A DNA stretch of 64,000 nucleotides. Source: Heterohyrax brucei (Eukaryota > Chordata > Mammalia > Hyracoidea > Procaviidae). Where the stretch lies: positions 220,057,323 through 220,121,322 of the forward strand of contig CM053140.1 in assembly GCA_028571685.1 (NCBI GenBank). The letters are read 5' to 3'. Each line of letters starts with the position of its first letter. The first letter of the stretch is position 1. Shown in pieces: positions 20,221 through 31,663 of this stretch. The position numbers were made by a program, and so were the translations under genes. Under the pieces are notes generated by a model that was not told where the DNA came from, did no database searches, and worked only from the letters and a program-made list of their open reading frames with translations.

Positions 20221-20693
20221 TGGTTTACATTATAGAACACACACAGTATTGATAAGGTTACCAAGGGAACCTGACCTGCCAGGTATCAAACAGCTATTCC
20301 TGGCAATTTGTGATGCAAATAAAAGTTCTTCCTGACAATTGTGATGCAAATGTAACAATTCCTCCTGGCAGTTGCAAAGTCCTCAAATCCAAACAAAAAC
20401 CAAGTTACTACCTCTTCTCCCATCTATGACATCACCCCTTCCTTTTGCCAATAAAAGTACCCCAAAAGTGTATTCTGAGTCTTTTTCCACTCATGTAAAC
20501 TGACCTATTCCCTCCTTGTAACATACTTTCCCTTAAACTTTTGAGTTATTTGCTATCAAAAAGAATACATCCTTCTGTGCTTTGGGGGAAGGGGAGCCCA
20601 GTTTGCCACCCATCAGGAGACCAAACTTGCTAGCTAGATCTCCAGAACCCAAATCAGGTCACTCAGGGTCTAATCTGATGCATGACCTTGACA
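20221..20693 (+). mobile_element. LTR-C, plus-strand copy
   Basis: Begins TGGTTTACATTATAGAAC and ends CATGACCTTGACA. It pairs with the inverted copy at 15363-15808. Around 20285-20370 about 30-bp units repeat (CCTGGCAA.TTGTGATGCAAAT), two of them with the octamer ATGCAAAT. CCAATAAAAG lies near 20449. No internal retroviral genes adjoin it. Confidence 0.8.
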
Positions 20694-20781
20694 GTAATCA
20701 CAGCTAGAAGGTTTGTGTGTATGTAATATAGGGTTCTGACAAAACTATCACATAATGTCACTTAATATTCTTTACAACCTA

Positions 20782-20935
20782 AACCCACTGTCAATGAGTT
20801 GATTTCAACTCATAACAACCGTACAGGACAGAGTAGAACTCCATAGTTTCCAGGGAGCTCCCTACATATTTGAACTGCTGACCTTTTAGTTAACACATGT
20901 AGCTCTTAACCACTATGCCACAAAAGTTTCCTCTT
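20782..20935 (-). repeat. AfroSINE
   Basis: AAACCCACTGTCAATGAGTTGATTTCAACTCATAACAACC to CACTATGCCACAAAAG. Complement of the family, full length. Confidence 0.88.
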
Positions 20936-20947
20936 TAAAAACAAAGC

Positions 20948-21095
20948 GAAAAGCCACTGTTGTCAAGTTGATAGTGATCCTGTGGGTCAGAGTAGAACTG
21001 CCCAATAGAATTGCCAAGGAGCACTGGGCAGATTTGAACTGCCAACCTCTTGGTCAACAGGCATACTACTTAACCACTATACCACCAGGATTCCC
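20948..21095 (-). repeat. AfroSINE
   Basis: AAAAGCCACTGTTGTCAAGTTGATAGTGATCC through to ACCACTATACCACCAGGATTCC. Lies directly beside another copy in the same orientation. Confidence 0.88.
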
Positions 21096-21617
21096 ATGCC
21101 TTTCAAACCAGGAGAATATAAATAAGTTTTTAAAAGCATCCAAAGTCCTTCATGCTAAAAACTCTCAGAAAAATAGAAATAGAGGAGAAATTCCGCAATG
21201 CGATCAGTAGCATCTACTCAAAGCCAACTGCCTTCATCGTCCTGAATGGTAAAAGACTGAAAGAATTCCTTTTGAGAATGGGAACTAGATAAGGATGCGT
21301 GCTATAACAACTTCTGTTTAACACAGTGCTAGAAATTCTAGCCAGAGCAATTAGACAAGACAAAGAAATAAAGGGCATCCCTGTCGGCAATGAAGAAGTA
21401 AAAAACTCCCTACTTGGAGATGATATGATTATATATACAGAGAATCCAAAGGAATCCATACGTAAACTATTGGAACTAATAGAGGAGTTTAGCAAAGTAT
21501 CAGACTACAAGATAAACATAAGTAAATCAGTAGGATTCCTTTATACCAACAATGAGATTATTAAAGAAGAAATCACCAAATCAATACCATTTACTATAGC
21601 CCCCAAGAAGGTGAAAT

Positions 21618-22080
21618 TTCTAGAGGTTTTAGATGTAAAATGTTTCATTTACCTTAAATTACCCAGTAAAAGAAAACCAGGAAAAGAGAGAAAGAGAAAG
21701 AAAAAGTTTATTTGCATCCCTGGTGGCTTTAAAGAGCTACCGGGAGGGAGTCTGCAAAACATCTCTCTGGTCCGGGGGTTGGGGGTTTATAAAAGGGAGG
21801 TGGCGGACCTTGTTGAGGACAGTGCCTGTGGTAAGTAGCCAATGGGGTTGTGGGTGGCAAGTAGCCAATGGGTTGTGGACTATTAGAGTCACTTAATTAA
21901 CATAGGGGTGTGTTGTTCTCAGTGGAGTAAGGTGAAGAGAGGTCTAGTTGAGCCAATGGGGAAGAAGCAGTAGCTAGTCTTCATTTGAATGGAATTCCCA
22001 CAATAGCTGGAGGATGAGACATTTTGACTCAGGCCATTCTGGGAATAGTTGGGAGAGGGGGTTGGGGTTTCAGCCTAACA
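21618..22080 (-). mobile_element. LTR-F solo LTR inserted in L1-2
   Basis: Read on the minus strand it starts TGTTAGGCTGAAACCCC. GAAAT flanks it (21613-21617 and 22081-22085), and the L1 coding sequence resumes exactly after the second copy. Minus-strand signals are two CCCATTGGCTACTT repeats, TTTATAAACC (TATA-like) and GCAAATAAACTTTTTC (polyadenylation). A pyrimidine tract near the 3' end (21671-21705) completes the LTR layout. Confidence 0.88.
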
Positions 22081-23049
22081 GAAATACCTAGGAATAAATC
22101 TAACTAAAGAAACAAGAGACCTTTACAAAGAGAACTACAAGACCATACTACAAGAAACTAAGAGAGACCTACATAAATGGAGTAATGTACCCTACTCATG
22201 GATAGGAAGACTTAACATTGTGAAAATGTCTATTTTACCCAAAGCAATCTACTTGTATAATGCAATCCCAGTACAAATTCCAGCAACATTTTTTAATGAG
22301 ATAGAGAAACAAATCAACTTTGTTTGGAAAGGGAAGAAACCTCAGATAAGTAAAGCACTACTGAAGAAGAATACACTGGAAGTTCTCTCACTACCCAACT
22401 TTAGAAACTATTACACTGCCACAGTTGTCTAAACAGCCTGGTAGTGGTACAAAAAGAGATATGTAGACCAATGGAACAGAGTTGAGACCCCAGAGATGCC
22501 ACCATCCTCTTATGAACAGTTGGTATTCGACAAAGGCCCTGAGATTGTAAACTGGGGTAAAAACAGTCTCTTTAACAAATGGTGCTGGCAGAATTGGATA
22601 TCCATCTGCCAAAAAAAAAATTGAAACAAGCAAGACCCATATCTCACACCTTATACAACAACCAACTCAAATTGTATGAAAGACCTAAATATAAAATCTA
22701 AATGATAAAGCTCACCCAAGATAAAATAGGATCAACAATGGAAGTTTTAGTACACAACATAGACAAATTTCAAAATGTGACAGACAAAGCACATCCAACA
22801 GGAGAGAAAAGTAGATCAGTGGAAACTACTAAGAATCAGACACTTTTGCTCATCTAAAGACTTCATCAAAAGAATTAGAAGACTGCCTACAGAATGGGAA
22901 AAAAATATTTGGCAACTATATGTCAGGCAGACCTCTGATCTCCATAATCTAGAAGGTACTACAAAATATCAATGGGCAAAGGAGATGGACAGACATTTCT
23001 CTAAAGAGGATATCCAGGCAGCCAAAAGACACATGCAGAATTGCTCACG

Positions 23050-23557
23050 GACCGGAAGAACCGGATGGTGCCTGGCCACCCCAGTGATAGCCACGATGGA
23101 GCTCACAGAGAGGAGTCTCACTGGCAACACAAGAATAAAAAGGGGTGCATCCTGAGATCTCCACTAAAAGACCTCAATTGATGGTCCAGCAGTTTCAGGG
23201 TTCCCCTGGGAGCATGGCCCCTGGCCCTGATGATGCCCTTGCCCATAAATCGTCATGAAGATCCACTGTTTGGACACGAATGGATTGGACTTGGTGATGC
23301 AGAGTGACCATATATTGTATGTACTTTATGGTTCTATACATCTATAGGATATCATCCTGCTGATCTCTGGTTGAAGGAAGGAGAGTGGTTGGAGAGGAGG
23401 GGAAAGGAGACTGTTGGGAGGATGAGACAGGTATGGAGCAGAGAGGAATAGTGTGCTGCTACCGGGCAGGGAGAGCAGTGGAAGCTGCATATAAGTGGGC
23501 AAGTAAATTTATATGAGAATGTACATTTTCACTCAGTCGTATTAAATAGAAAAAAAA
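23050..23557 (+). mobile_element. L1-1-type 3'UTR fragment nested in L1-2
   Basis: A 508-bp piece of L1 3' end matching 11388-11911 of L1-1 (GGAAGAACCGGATGGTGCC, TGGTCCAGCAGTTTC, ATGTACATTTTCACTCAGT) ending in AAATAGAAAAAAAA. A 13-bp duplication flanks it: AGAATTGCTCACG (23037-23049) and AGAATTTCTCACG (23558-23570). Confidence 0.93.
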
Positions 23558-24235
23558 AGAATTTCTCACGATCATTAGCTATTAAAGAAATTCAAATCAA
23601 AACTACGATGAGATACCATCTTACCCAACAAGGTTGGGTATGATCCAAAAAACACAAAACAACAAATGCTGGAAAGGCTGTGGAGAAATTGGAACTCTCC
23701 TACAGTGCTGGTACAGTTGCAAAACAGTACAACCTTTTTGGAAAGCAATCTGGCGCTTCTTTAAAAAGCTGGAAATAGATATACCATTTAACCCTGTAAT
23801 TCCATTGCTTGGAATTTATCCTTCAGCTTCAGAAACTAAGATTGTCACATGAACAGACACATGTACATGAATGTTGAAGCCCTGTTCACAATAGCTAAAA
23901 TATCAAATTAACCCCAATGCCCATTAACGGATGAATGGATACACAAACTTTGGTACATATACTCAGTGGAACACTATGCTATGATAAAAAACAATGATGA
24001 TTTTAGAAAACATAACATGGTCTCATTTGAAAGAGACAATACTGAATGAAATCAATCAGTGCCAAAAGGACAAATATTATATGAGACCCCTGTTACAAGA
24101 ACTTAAAAAGAGAACTCTCTACAGAAGAAAATCACTGTGTTGGCTACAAGGGTGGGTGGGGGATGAGGGTTTATCATATATGAGATAACTGATAGATGTT
24201 AGAAATTTTATTCTTTTACTGCAATTAATAAATAA

Positions 24236-24608
24236 AAATTAAATATATATATATTTAAAATTTTCAAGTATTTAGTGATGCATGCTAAGTCAATATTTCA
24301 ATATATAAGTTATGTAATTAATTGCTCACAAATATTAAGCTTGTACAATGGGTTCAGTCTTGAGCTATGAATAAAATAAAATATATGTATTGTCTGTTAA
24401 AAAAAAAAAAAGCATCTAGCTAACACAGTTAAGGATTGAGACCAGGCTGTGGTGGGTATACACTGAACTAAGATTTAGGAAATCCAATCTTCTGTTTCAG
24501 CTTTCCATTAACTAGCTGGAGAATATTGAAGGAGACACTAAACTTCTCTTTGTGTCTTAGTCTCTTTCTATGCCACAAAGATTTTCAGCTCTACCTGTGG
24601 TTAAGCAT
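24236..24608. other. No recognised feature; AT-rich
   Basis: Contains an (AT)n stretch near 24243-24256 and an A-run at 24398-24411. Confidence 0.5.
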
Positions 24609-24672
24609 GTAAGGTGATAAAAATACAAAGTCTAACAATTTATTTCATCAACTCATCTTAGAAAAAGTGCTC

Positions 24673-25627
24673 TGCCGAGGCCCGTCACCCACAGTAAGCA
24701 AAAACCCACACCCTCTGTAAGCAAAGCCACATGCCTATGTGATGGTGAGTGGATGCATCTCACCCTTGACATATTTTTTGGCTGTACTCTCCCTGATGAT
24801 ATTTTGCATCCTAATTAAACCTTTCTCAAAAGTATCCTCTTATCTCCCGGCACAAGGATCAAGGAAGCTGCCTTCTAAGAAGGGTTTCACAACCCCCTTG
24901 GCTTAGTGAATCCCGACACGGAATGCCCAGCCCGGGAATGCCAAGGCTGGCCCAGCCCCGCTGGCTTCCCCCAACTGCACATCCCCCATATGTGAAAAAC
25001 TAGATTGCAGGAAGGCCCTGGGAAGCTCCCCAGGGATGACCCCTCGCACAGCCCTTAGATATAGACATCCCATTCCCTGCATCAGGAAGATGGATAGGCT
25101 CCCAAGTCTATTATATTTGGTATGGCAAATAAGTAAATACTAAAGAAATACCCTTCTTAGAACAGCTTAAGAAAGGCATAGCGTGGGGGACGGTAGGTGT
25201 TTACTGTTCCCACAGGAAGAGATAAAATAAAGAGCAAAGAAGGAACAAATAGAGACAGCCAGATTATAACCTTTAGACCCCTCCTCCTGTACCTTTTGAC
25301 CTCGAGGTATAGATAGAGCTGATAGAGCTCAAGGCATAACTTTTGTTTTCATTGTTGATTATAACCACAATATACTTGCCTCGGGCAATTACCTAAAAAA
25401 AACCCTAATGATTAACATGAAAAAACACCACAAAGTATCAGCCAACAGCTTATGTGGTCAAAGAGAAATCACATCACTCACTGATTATATACAAAATAAA
25501 GACAGGCCTTAACAGGCTGCTGATCTCCAGACTCCTGGTTGTCTGCATCTCATCATTTCTTCCATTTCTTCGCTGACGCCACCCATCTCTTCATGATCCA
25601 AGACCCTGCTGAGGCTGGCCCCCAGCA
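24673..25627 (+). mobile_element. LTR-D solo LTR, copy 1, in the mariner element
   Basis: TGCCGAGGCCCGTCACC to GGCCCCCAGCA, 955 bp, with a perfect 6-bp duplication GTGCTC (24667-24672 and 25628-25633). Six-base duplications are usual for class II (ERVK-like) retroviruses. AATAAAG motifs occur near 25226 and 25496. Orientation is inferred from the match to copy 2, TG...CA ends and these signals. Confidence 0.92.
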
Positions 25628-25633
25628 GTGCTC

Positions 25634-26678
25634 CTTGTTGAATTCACTATGGTTGCCTTTGAAGTACTCCTCTTGCAAAGCTGCACCTACACAAGTGCCT
25701 AGTCCACCCTTCAAAGCAATTTTGGAACTCTGGCCATCAGAGCTGTTGTATTACCCTCGATGTCTTGAATGTCATCAAATCTTCCTTTCAATATTTACTT
25801 TATCTTGAGGTAAAGAAAGAAGTCATTGGGGGCCAGATCAAGTGAGTAGGGAGGGTGTTCCAATACAATTACTTGTTTACTGGCTAGAAACTCCATCACA
25901 GACAGTGCCATGTGAGCTGGTGCATTGTGATATGCAAGAGCCATGAGTTGTCTGTGAAAAGTTCAGGTCATTTTTGTCTAACTTTCACATAGACCTTTTA
26001 GAACTTCCAAATAGTAACGTTGGTTAACTGTTTGTCCAGTTGGCACAGATTCATAATGAACAATCCTTCTGATATCAAAAAAAGTTAGCAACATCTTTGT
26101 GATTCTTGATTTGGCCTTATGGAACTTTTTTAGTTGTGGAGAATTGGCTGACTTCTACTGTGTACTTTGATACTTTGTTGCAGGGTTGTATTAGTACACT
26201 GATGTTTCATTGCCAGTGATAATACAACTCAAAATATCTTGCATTTCCTAAAGGCTTTGGCAAATTTTTACTCTCAAGGAATTAATCGGCGAGCTCCTTC
26301 AGGACCATTTGTGACACACCTTTCTCATGCCAAGATTTTCAGCTAAGACTTTCTGGGTTCTGTGTCGATGTTTATTTGGTCTGCTATGCTTCTCCCAGTC
26401 AGCTGATGATTTTGACACACAATTTTATAAATTTTTGCAACATATTTCTTAGTCCAGATTGTTTACTGATCTCCCTGACCTCTTTTGATCAGTAACGCTT
26501 TCTCTCCTCTCAGGAAAACATTTAATTCATTTGTACACTGCCATTTTCTTCATGGCATTGTGTCCACAAACTTGGTCTAACATATCCCTGATTTCCTTTC
26601 CTTTCTTGCCAAGTGTAACAAGAAATTTAACGTTTGTTCATCATTAAATGAACATCGTTCTATTTGAACCTCCGACAT
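25634..26678 (-). pseudogene. Mariner transposase remnant
   Basis: Mariner transposases cut and paste their own element using a DD34D metal site. Seen in order on the minus strand: an N-terminus with SFNDEQTLNFLL, helix-turn-helix pieces (LTGRSIADQINI), the first catalytic segment, HYDNAPAHTALSVMEFLASK (second Asp), and HPPYSPDLAPNDFFLY (third Asp). In the first segment the usual ITGDE reads ITGNE, so one catalytic Asp is lost. Several stops and frameshifts confirm that it is dead. The final codons (EFNKEHFF, stop) span the LTR insertion. The coordinates exclude the codons left of the LTR. Confidence 0.9.
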
Positions 26679-26793
26679 TCTAGCAATAGCACACAAAAAC
26701 ACAACAATAAAGAACGTTGCTCAGCAAGACCCTGGCACACATCAATACAGACACAGCTGTAAAACGCTGATATACCAAAGTTATGAAACCTTA

Positions 26794-27112
26794 CCAACTT
26801 GTTTGTACAGTGCTCCGAATGTAAATACACCGTGGCAAGTTCATGAACTTAATTGTGAGATGTGTTTGCTGTAGTTCATTAGTGCAGTTCAACAAATGAT
26901 TTCTAGCCTTCCTGATTCTGTTGCATGGGAAAGCTGCACTTCTGCTTGCTTTGATGCTTTATGTAGTCATGTGGAATGCTTTGGCCAATGAAATGTAAGC
27001 AGAACTTCCACGTGGAAACCTTAAGGACCAGTGATTGATGGCCACATGCCCTTCTCACTGCAGTACTGAATACAGAAGTACATATTGCTAGAGCACCTCT
27101 AGAAGTTGAGTA
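26794..27112. other. Unassigned old repeat-like DNA
   Basis: GCTTTGGCCAATGAAATGTAAGCAGAA (26969-26995 region) recalls medium-reiterated mammalian repeats, but I cannot name the family with confidence. Confidence 0.35.
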
Positions 27113-27272
27113 GGAAACCCTGGTGGTATAGCGGGTTAAGTGCTACGTCTGCTAACCAAAAGTTCAACAGTTCAAATCCTCCAGGTGCTCCTTGGAAACT
27201 CTATGAGGCAGTTCTACTCTGACCAGTAGGGTTGCTATGAGTCACAGCCAACTCAACAGCAATGGGTTTTCG
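27113..27272 (+). repeat. AfroSINE
   Basis: GGAAACCCTGGTGGTATAGCGGGTTAAG, AACAGTTCAAATCCTCCAGG, TATGAGGCAGTTCTACTCTG and CAACAGCAATGGGTTTTCGAG. One of the best preserved copies. Confidence 0.95.
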
Positions 27273-29340
27273 AGGTTGAGAGACCTAATTAATTAGTACT
27301 CTACCAGTTATCAGATCACTTCTAGTCACCTCCTCCACCCTGCAACTCCTTCCTGTAAGTTGTTTTGCAGACTATTTAGAGAGTCCCGAATGAATTTAGA
27401 TCTAACCAGCTTCAAGTGGTCACAGTACTCAAATGACCTTGGGTCACTGTGCATGCTCAATAATGCAAGAGAGCTCTTGTCCAGGAACTGAAAGACTGAT
27501 GCCAAGGAACCAAAATCACCAGATGTATGTCTTTGGCTGTAACCAAACCCATTTCTGAAATGTAGATCCCTTTGACCACTTCTGCTAAGTCTTAGCCCCA
27601 CATAATCAGTAGAAATTATGAATAGTTAAAACCCGATCCTACCCATCACCTTCCTCTATTCCTAAATGAATATGCCTAAGTATAAAATTATAATTTTTCA
27701 AGCAGATCAGGGAACTATATCTGAGGTCCATACCTCTGAGTTAATAAACTCTTCTACTCAAAAACAGTACCTGAAAGACTAGCTTCTTACATGCTAGGCA
27801 TGGACCCATGCATCTTGTTTCAGTATTGAGATGTTGTCTTGGTTATATCCATAAGTAACAGCAATGAGCAGAAGACACTGCTAAACCATGTTAGATGTGT
27901 TACATAAGAAAGAGTGAAAATTAGCCACTACAGGTCACAACAGAATATTGTCCAATATAACTCTGGAAGAGGAGCTCCCTTGTTGGAAGATACTCAGAAT
28001 CAATCATGGCCCTAATAACAGACTCAAACATATTAATAGTTGTGAAGATGTAGCCAGACTGGGCAACAATTAGTTCAGATGTACCTGATCACCATGAATC
28101 CAAGCCATCACGCAACTTACATGGTTGACAAAGACCAATGGGCTTTTGAGATTTAGAATTGTTATTACCGCAACATAACCTCGTGTGTACTGATATCATC
28201 TTTGTAAGCATTTTGAAAACTATTTATTGACTTTGGTAGAGATTATAGACTCAAAAACCCTATGGAAATCTACTAAATGGCGTAAAACAACTAATCAAAT
28301 CATAGAGTAAACAAACAACTGGTTTTGAAAGTTTTGAAAACATTCTTCTATTTAGGTTTTTAAAGGCAATTTTAAAATGTTGCCTGTTAAAGAGTATCTT
28401 TTTCTTAGTGAAAAATCAAGTTGCATATGCATGATAAACAAATGATTGCATATAATTTAAGTATGATGAAGTATTCAAAGGAGGGACAGCAGCAACATGC
28501 AATGCCCTTGCTAAACAAGCCAAGGAAAGCTTGTTGGTTGTTTTGTTTTTGCTGGTTTAGGCATGCTTTAGCATCTGTTTTTAACTGAGCAGGAGAAATA
28601 TAACATTCAGGAGACTTGGGGTCTATGAGAAACTGTTTCATATCATCAGGAGAGACAATATGGGAGGGGTCTTATAAACACTGTTTTGTTCTGTCAGCAC
28701 AATGTTCAATTCTTTTCCTTTCTTAATTGGAATGAGTTTCAGTAGGCTTGAATCCTGCTGTTCTCCAGAGTACCCCACACTCCCTAAAGTCTCTGACCTA
28801 GCTCCTCTGTACAGCTGTTACCTGCCTGACCACTAAGGTCACATAGATTTTTGCAGTTCTTGCACTGGAACATATAGATTTTGAAGGAAAATTGGAGTTT
28901 AAAATAACCACTAAGCTAAAACAAAAGGAAAAAATAGGTCTCTATTCTACTGGACTGTTAAGACTGTGACAATACAGTGAAGCAGGCAAGATGACAAGTT
29001 ACTGGAAGAGTGGTGATGGACAACATAGGTAATATCATATTGTTTTCCTGTCATCTTGAAAGGAAATTCAAGAGCAAATCAAAGATGGGAAGTTAAGGTT
29101 GGATTGGGTTAGTCAGAACAGTTGTTGGCTTAATTGTGATATTTCTTTTAATTTTCCTATTTGTTTTTCTGATTATATCCCCACCGAACTTCTTTTGTAG
29201 TTTTCTATCCAGATATAAATTAATGGAAACTAAGATGTCCATACAATAGAATATTTGTCTATGATAGTAGCCCTTGGACCAAAAAATCTTTATAGACCTC
29301 ACACAATCCACCACATTTTAAGAGATGGCAATTGCTCAAT
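27273..29340. other. No recognised gene or repeat
   Basis: Two kilobases of AT-rich DNA with short unrelated open frames. A TTAATAAACTC near 27740 is polyadenylation-like and could close a decayed LTR beginning near 27290, but ends are not visible. Confidence 0.4.
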
Positions 29341-29342
29341 AG

Positions 29343-29540
29343 GGAATCCTGGTTTCCCAGTGGTTAGGTCCTCGGCTTCAACCCAAAAGATCTGAGGTTT
29401 CAACCCATCAGTAGCTCTGCAGGATAAAAGACATGGCAAACTGTTGTATATCATGAGACATCTTATGGAGCACTTGTACTCTATTCTATAGAGCAGCTAC
29501 AAGTCAGAATCAACCTGATAGCACATAGTCATAACAAAAA
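29343..29540 (+). repeat. AfroSINE
   Basis: GGAATCCTGGTTTCCCAGTGGTTAGG, GAGGTTTCAACCCATCAG, CTATTCTATAGAGCAGCTAC and AGTCAGAATCAACCTGATAGC. Confidence 0.88.
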
Positions 29541-29658
29541 AATTGTACACTAACTATTTTACAAAGAGCTTTAGCAGACTAACACACTAAGAAATAACTT
29601 CTGAAGAAATGTTCTATGCTCAGATACCTTAGGGCCTGCAGAAATCTGGTTAAGTCCT

Positions 29659-30153
29659 TGCCATGGACTGAATTATAGCCCCCAAAGTATTTGTTAAGTT
29701 GGCTGGGCCATGATTTCCAGTATTGTGATTGTTCATCATTTGTTTTTGGTCTGATGTGATTTGCCTATGTATTGTAAATCCTATTTGTATGATGTTAACG
29801 AGATGGGATTTGTGACAGTTATGTAGGCTCAATCTACAAGATTAATCTGTAAATGCATCTATTTCAAGATAAAAAAAAGAGAGATATGAAAAGAAAGATA
29901 CGAGGATCTGATATCACCAAGAAAGAACTGGAGTGTTCTTCCTTTGAACCCATGTTCCCCAAAGTGAGAAGCTCCTAGACCAAGGAAGATTTATGACAAG
30001 GACCTGCCCCTAGAACTGGCAGAGACAGAAAGCCTTCCCCTAGAGCTGAATTTGGATCTCTAGCCTCCTTAACTGTAACAGAATTCTAAGTTTCTTTGTT
30101 AAAAACATCCACTTAGGGTATTTCTTTTATAGCAGCACTAGACAGTTAAAACA
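29659..30153 (+). mobile_element. MaLR-type solo LTR, copy 1
   Basis: TGCCATGGACTGAATTATAGCCCCC to CTAGACAGTTAAAACA, the layout of mammalian MaLR (ERVL-related) LTRs, with a perfect GTCCT duplication (29654-29658 and 30154-30158). Five-base duplications fit that class. Confidence 0.9.
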
Positions 30154-30299
30154 GTCCTTGTTTTAGCTAGTTTTGAAAGACAATTATGATAAGTGTGTGG
30201 CTTTAGAGAAGACAAGTCCATTTTCTCACAGGTAGGGATCTTGAAGTCCAAATTCATAGTGTGGCTCTAGGGGGAAACCTGTGGTCAATCGCAGATTCT

Positions 30300-30440
30300 A
30301 GTAGCCCTGGTGGCACTGTAGGTGAAATGCTTGACTGCTAAGTGAAAAGTCAGCAATTCTAACCCACCAGCTGCTCCACAGCAGAAAGATGTGAGAGTCT
30401 ACTTTTGTGAACATTATACCCTTGATAACCCAACACTTTG
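30300..30440 (+). repeat. AfroSINE, 3'-truncated
   Basis: GTAGCCCTGGTGGCACTGTAGG, ATTCTAACCCACCAGCTGCTCC, GAAAGATGTGAGAGTC. The CTATGAGTCGGAATC end is missing. Confidence 0.82.
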
Positions 30441-30503
30441 AAGGACACATCAGCAGGGATAAGGGTCTGGGGACCACAGTTTTAAAGGACATCTAGGTCA
30501 TTT

Positions 30504-30886
30504 TGCTGCCAAACTAAAGAAAGCTCATTCCACTTATCACTGTAGACAAAAATTCAGAGACAGTGTGGGGTTCAAGAAATATTTTATTTACAGATATGCC
30601 AGCATCCCGGGGGACAGTGAGCCAAAAACTGTCCCTGTTGAGTTACATTTCCAGTGGTTTTTACAGCCAGAATTCAAAGGTGTTGGTGGTGTTTGTCATA
30701 AAATAATCAAGCAGTGTGAACTACCCAAAATTTCATTGCCTCTGTCTGAGGTCTCAATCAATTTTGTTTCTTCAGAGATAGGAAGAGGAATGCAGAGCTA
30801 ATCCAATCTGAGGGTGATAATTGAGACAGAGGATGAAATGTACCTTAATAACCTAAGTGACTTATGTTAGGTTCTTATATTTACCA
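30504..30886 (-). mobile_element. LTR-E, fullest copy
   Basis: Minus strand begins TGGTAAATATAAGAACC and ends CTTTAGTTTGGCAGCA, with AATAAAATATTTC as polyadenylation signal about 90 bases from the end. Aligns throughout with 37399-37782. Ends are TG...CA, supporting an LTR of an unnamed family. Confidence 0.7.
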
Positions 30887-31657
30887 TTCCCCACTCCTAG
30901 TTTTTTAATTTTCATATCCTTGAAAGAAATTTTAAATCAAAATAACCGCTTTGATTCATAGCATTAATTCTCAGATCAAGTCCTTGATTATGAGTTGACT
31001 CTCTACAACATGAGGTATATGCAGCAGGGCATACATTGTTTAAAGCAACAAATAGTTCAAAAAGAATTATGATTATGATTCCCATTGTTAGCGTGCATGG
31101 CCAACCTTGGTTGGGGAGCCATGAAAATAATTTCTCAAATTCCAACCCAAAGAAGGCTTTGTGTTAGAGGAACTGTGATGTTATCTGGACTCTAGCTTTC
31201 TCAGGTCCCTGAGCAAGCTGTGTGATGTTATCTGGCTCAGTTCTCTGGGCAGGATCTAAGAAACAAGCTTCAGTCTCCTGACCAGTTTTAGTCAGCCTGA
31301 GAGATTGGGCAAGGGTTTTGAATCAATATTTTACAGTTATCGCTTCTTTTAGTTCCTGCTGTCAGTATTATAACATCTCATATCTGTGAGATTAGTTTAC
31401 TGTGAAAGTAATTGTCCTGGTCTTTAGTATGTTTTCTAATTCATTTTGTCTACTTTAACTCCCCTGAGAGATTTAATATTCAAAATTTTTTTACGGGAAC
31501 ATGGGTGGAGGTCTGTTGTTCTGTATCTACATGTGGAGTAAGGGTGTAAGCTTGCCTATCTCTGTAGAAATCTCTCATTGGCAGTGTTAATCATTTATAA
31601 TGGCTAGGACGACAGTTAACGACTATTGGTTAGGACCCATGAAACATTATTTTATTT
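30887..31657. other. No recognised feature
   Basis: Contains two nearby copies of GTGATGTTATCTGG (31168-31181 and 31222-31235 approx.) with related flanks, an old local duplication. No coding signal. Confidence 0.4.
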
Positions 31658-31663
31658 GGAACT

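Larger units (their letters stand above)
21139..24235 (+). mobile_element. L1-2, 5'-truncated LINE-1 with two nested insertions
   Basis: Begins inside ORF2 (CTTCATGCTAAAAACTCTCAG corresponds to about 8908 in L1-1). It carries the polymerase motif region damaged to GDDMIIY, then the Cys-rich end (NNKCWKGCGE...) at 23655-23740, a short 3'UTR and AATAAATAAAAATTAAA near 24227. The reading frame is broken many times. An LTR (21618-22080) and a short L1 (23050-23557) have landed inside it. Its 3'UTR is shorter than that of L1-1, so it is another subfamily. Confidence 0.9.
24612..26791 (-). mobile_element. Mariner DNA transposon, split by a solo LTR
   Basis: The transposase lies at 26678-25634 on the minus strand and its last codons resume left of the LTR at 24672. 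Candidate ends are AGGTGATAAAAATACAAAG at 24612 and, on the other strand, AGGTTTCATAACTTTGG from 26791. Both adjoin TA (24610-24611 and 26792-26793), the target used by Tc1/mariner elements. Without the LTR and one duplication copy the element is about 1.2 kb, the usual mariner length. The two ends match only partly, so the boundaries are inferred. Confidence 0.7.
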
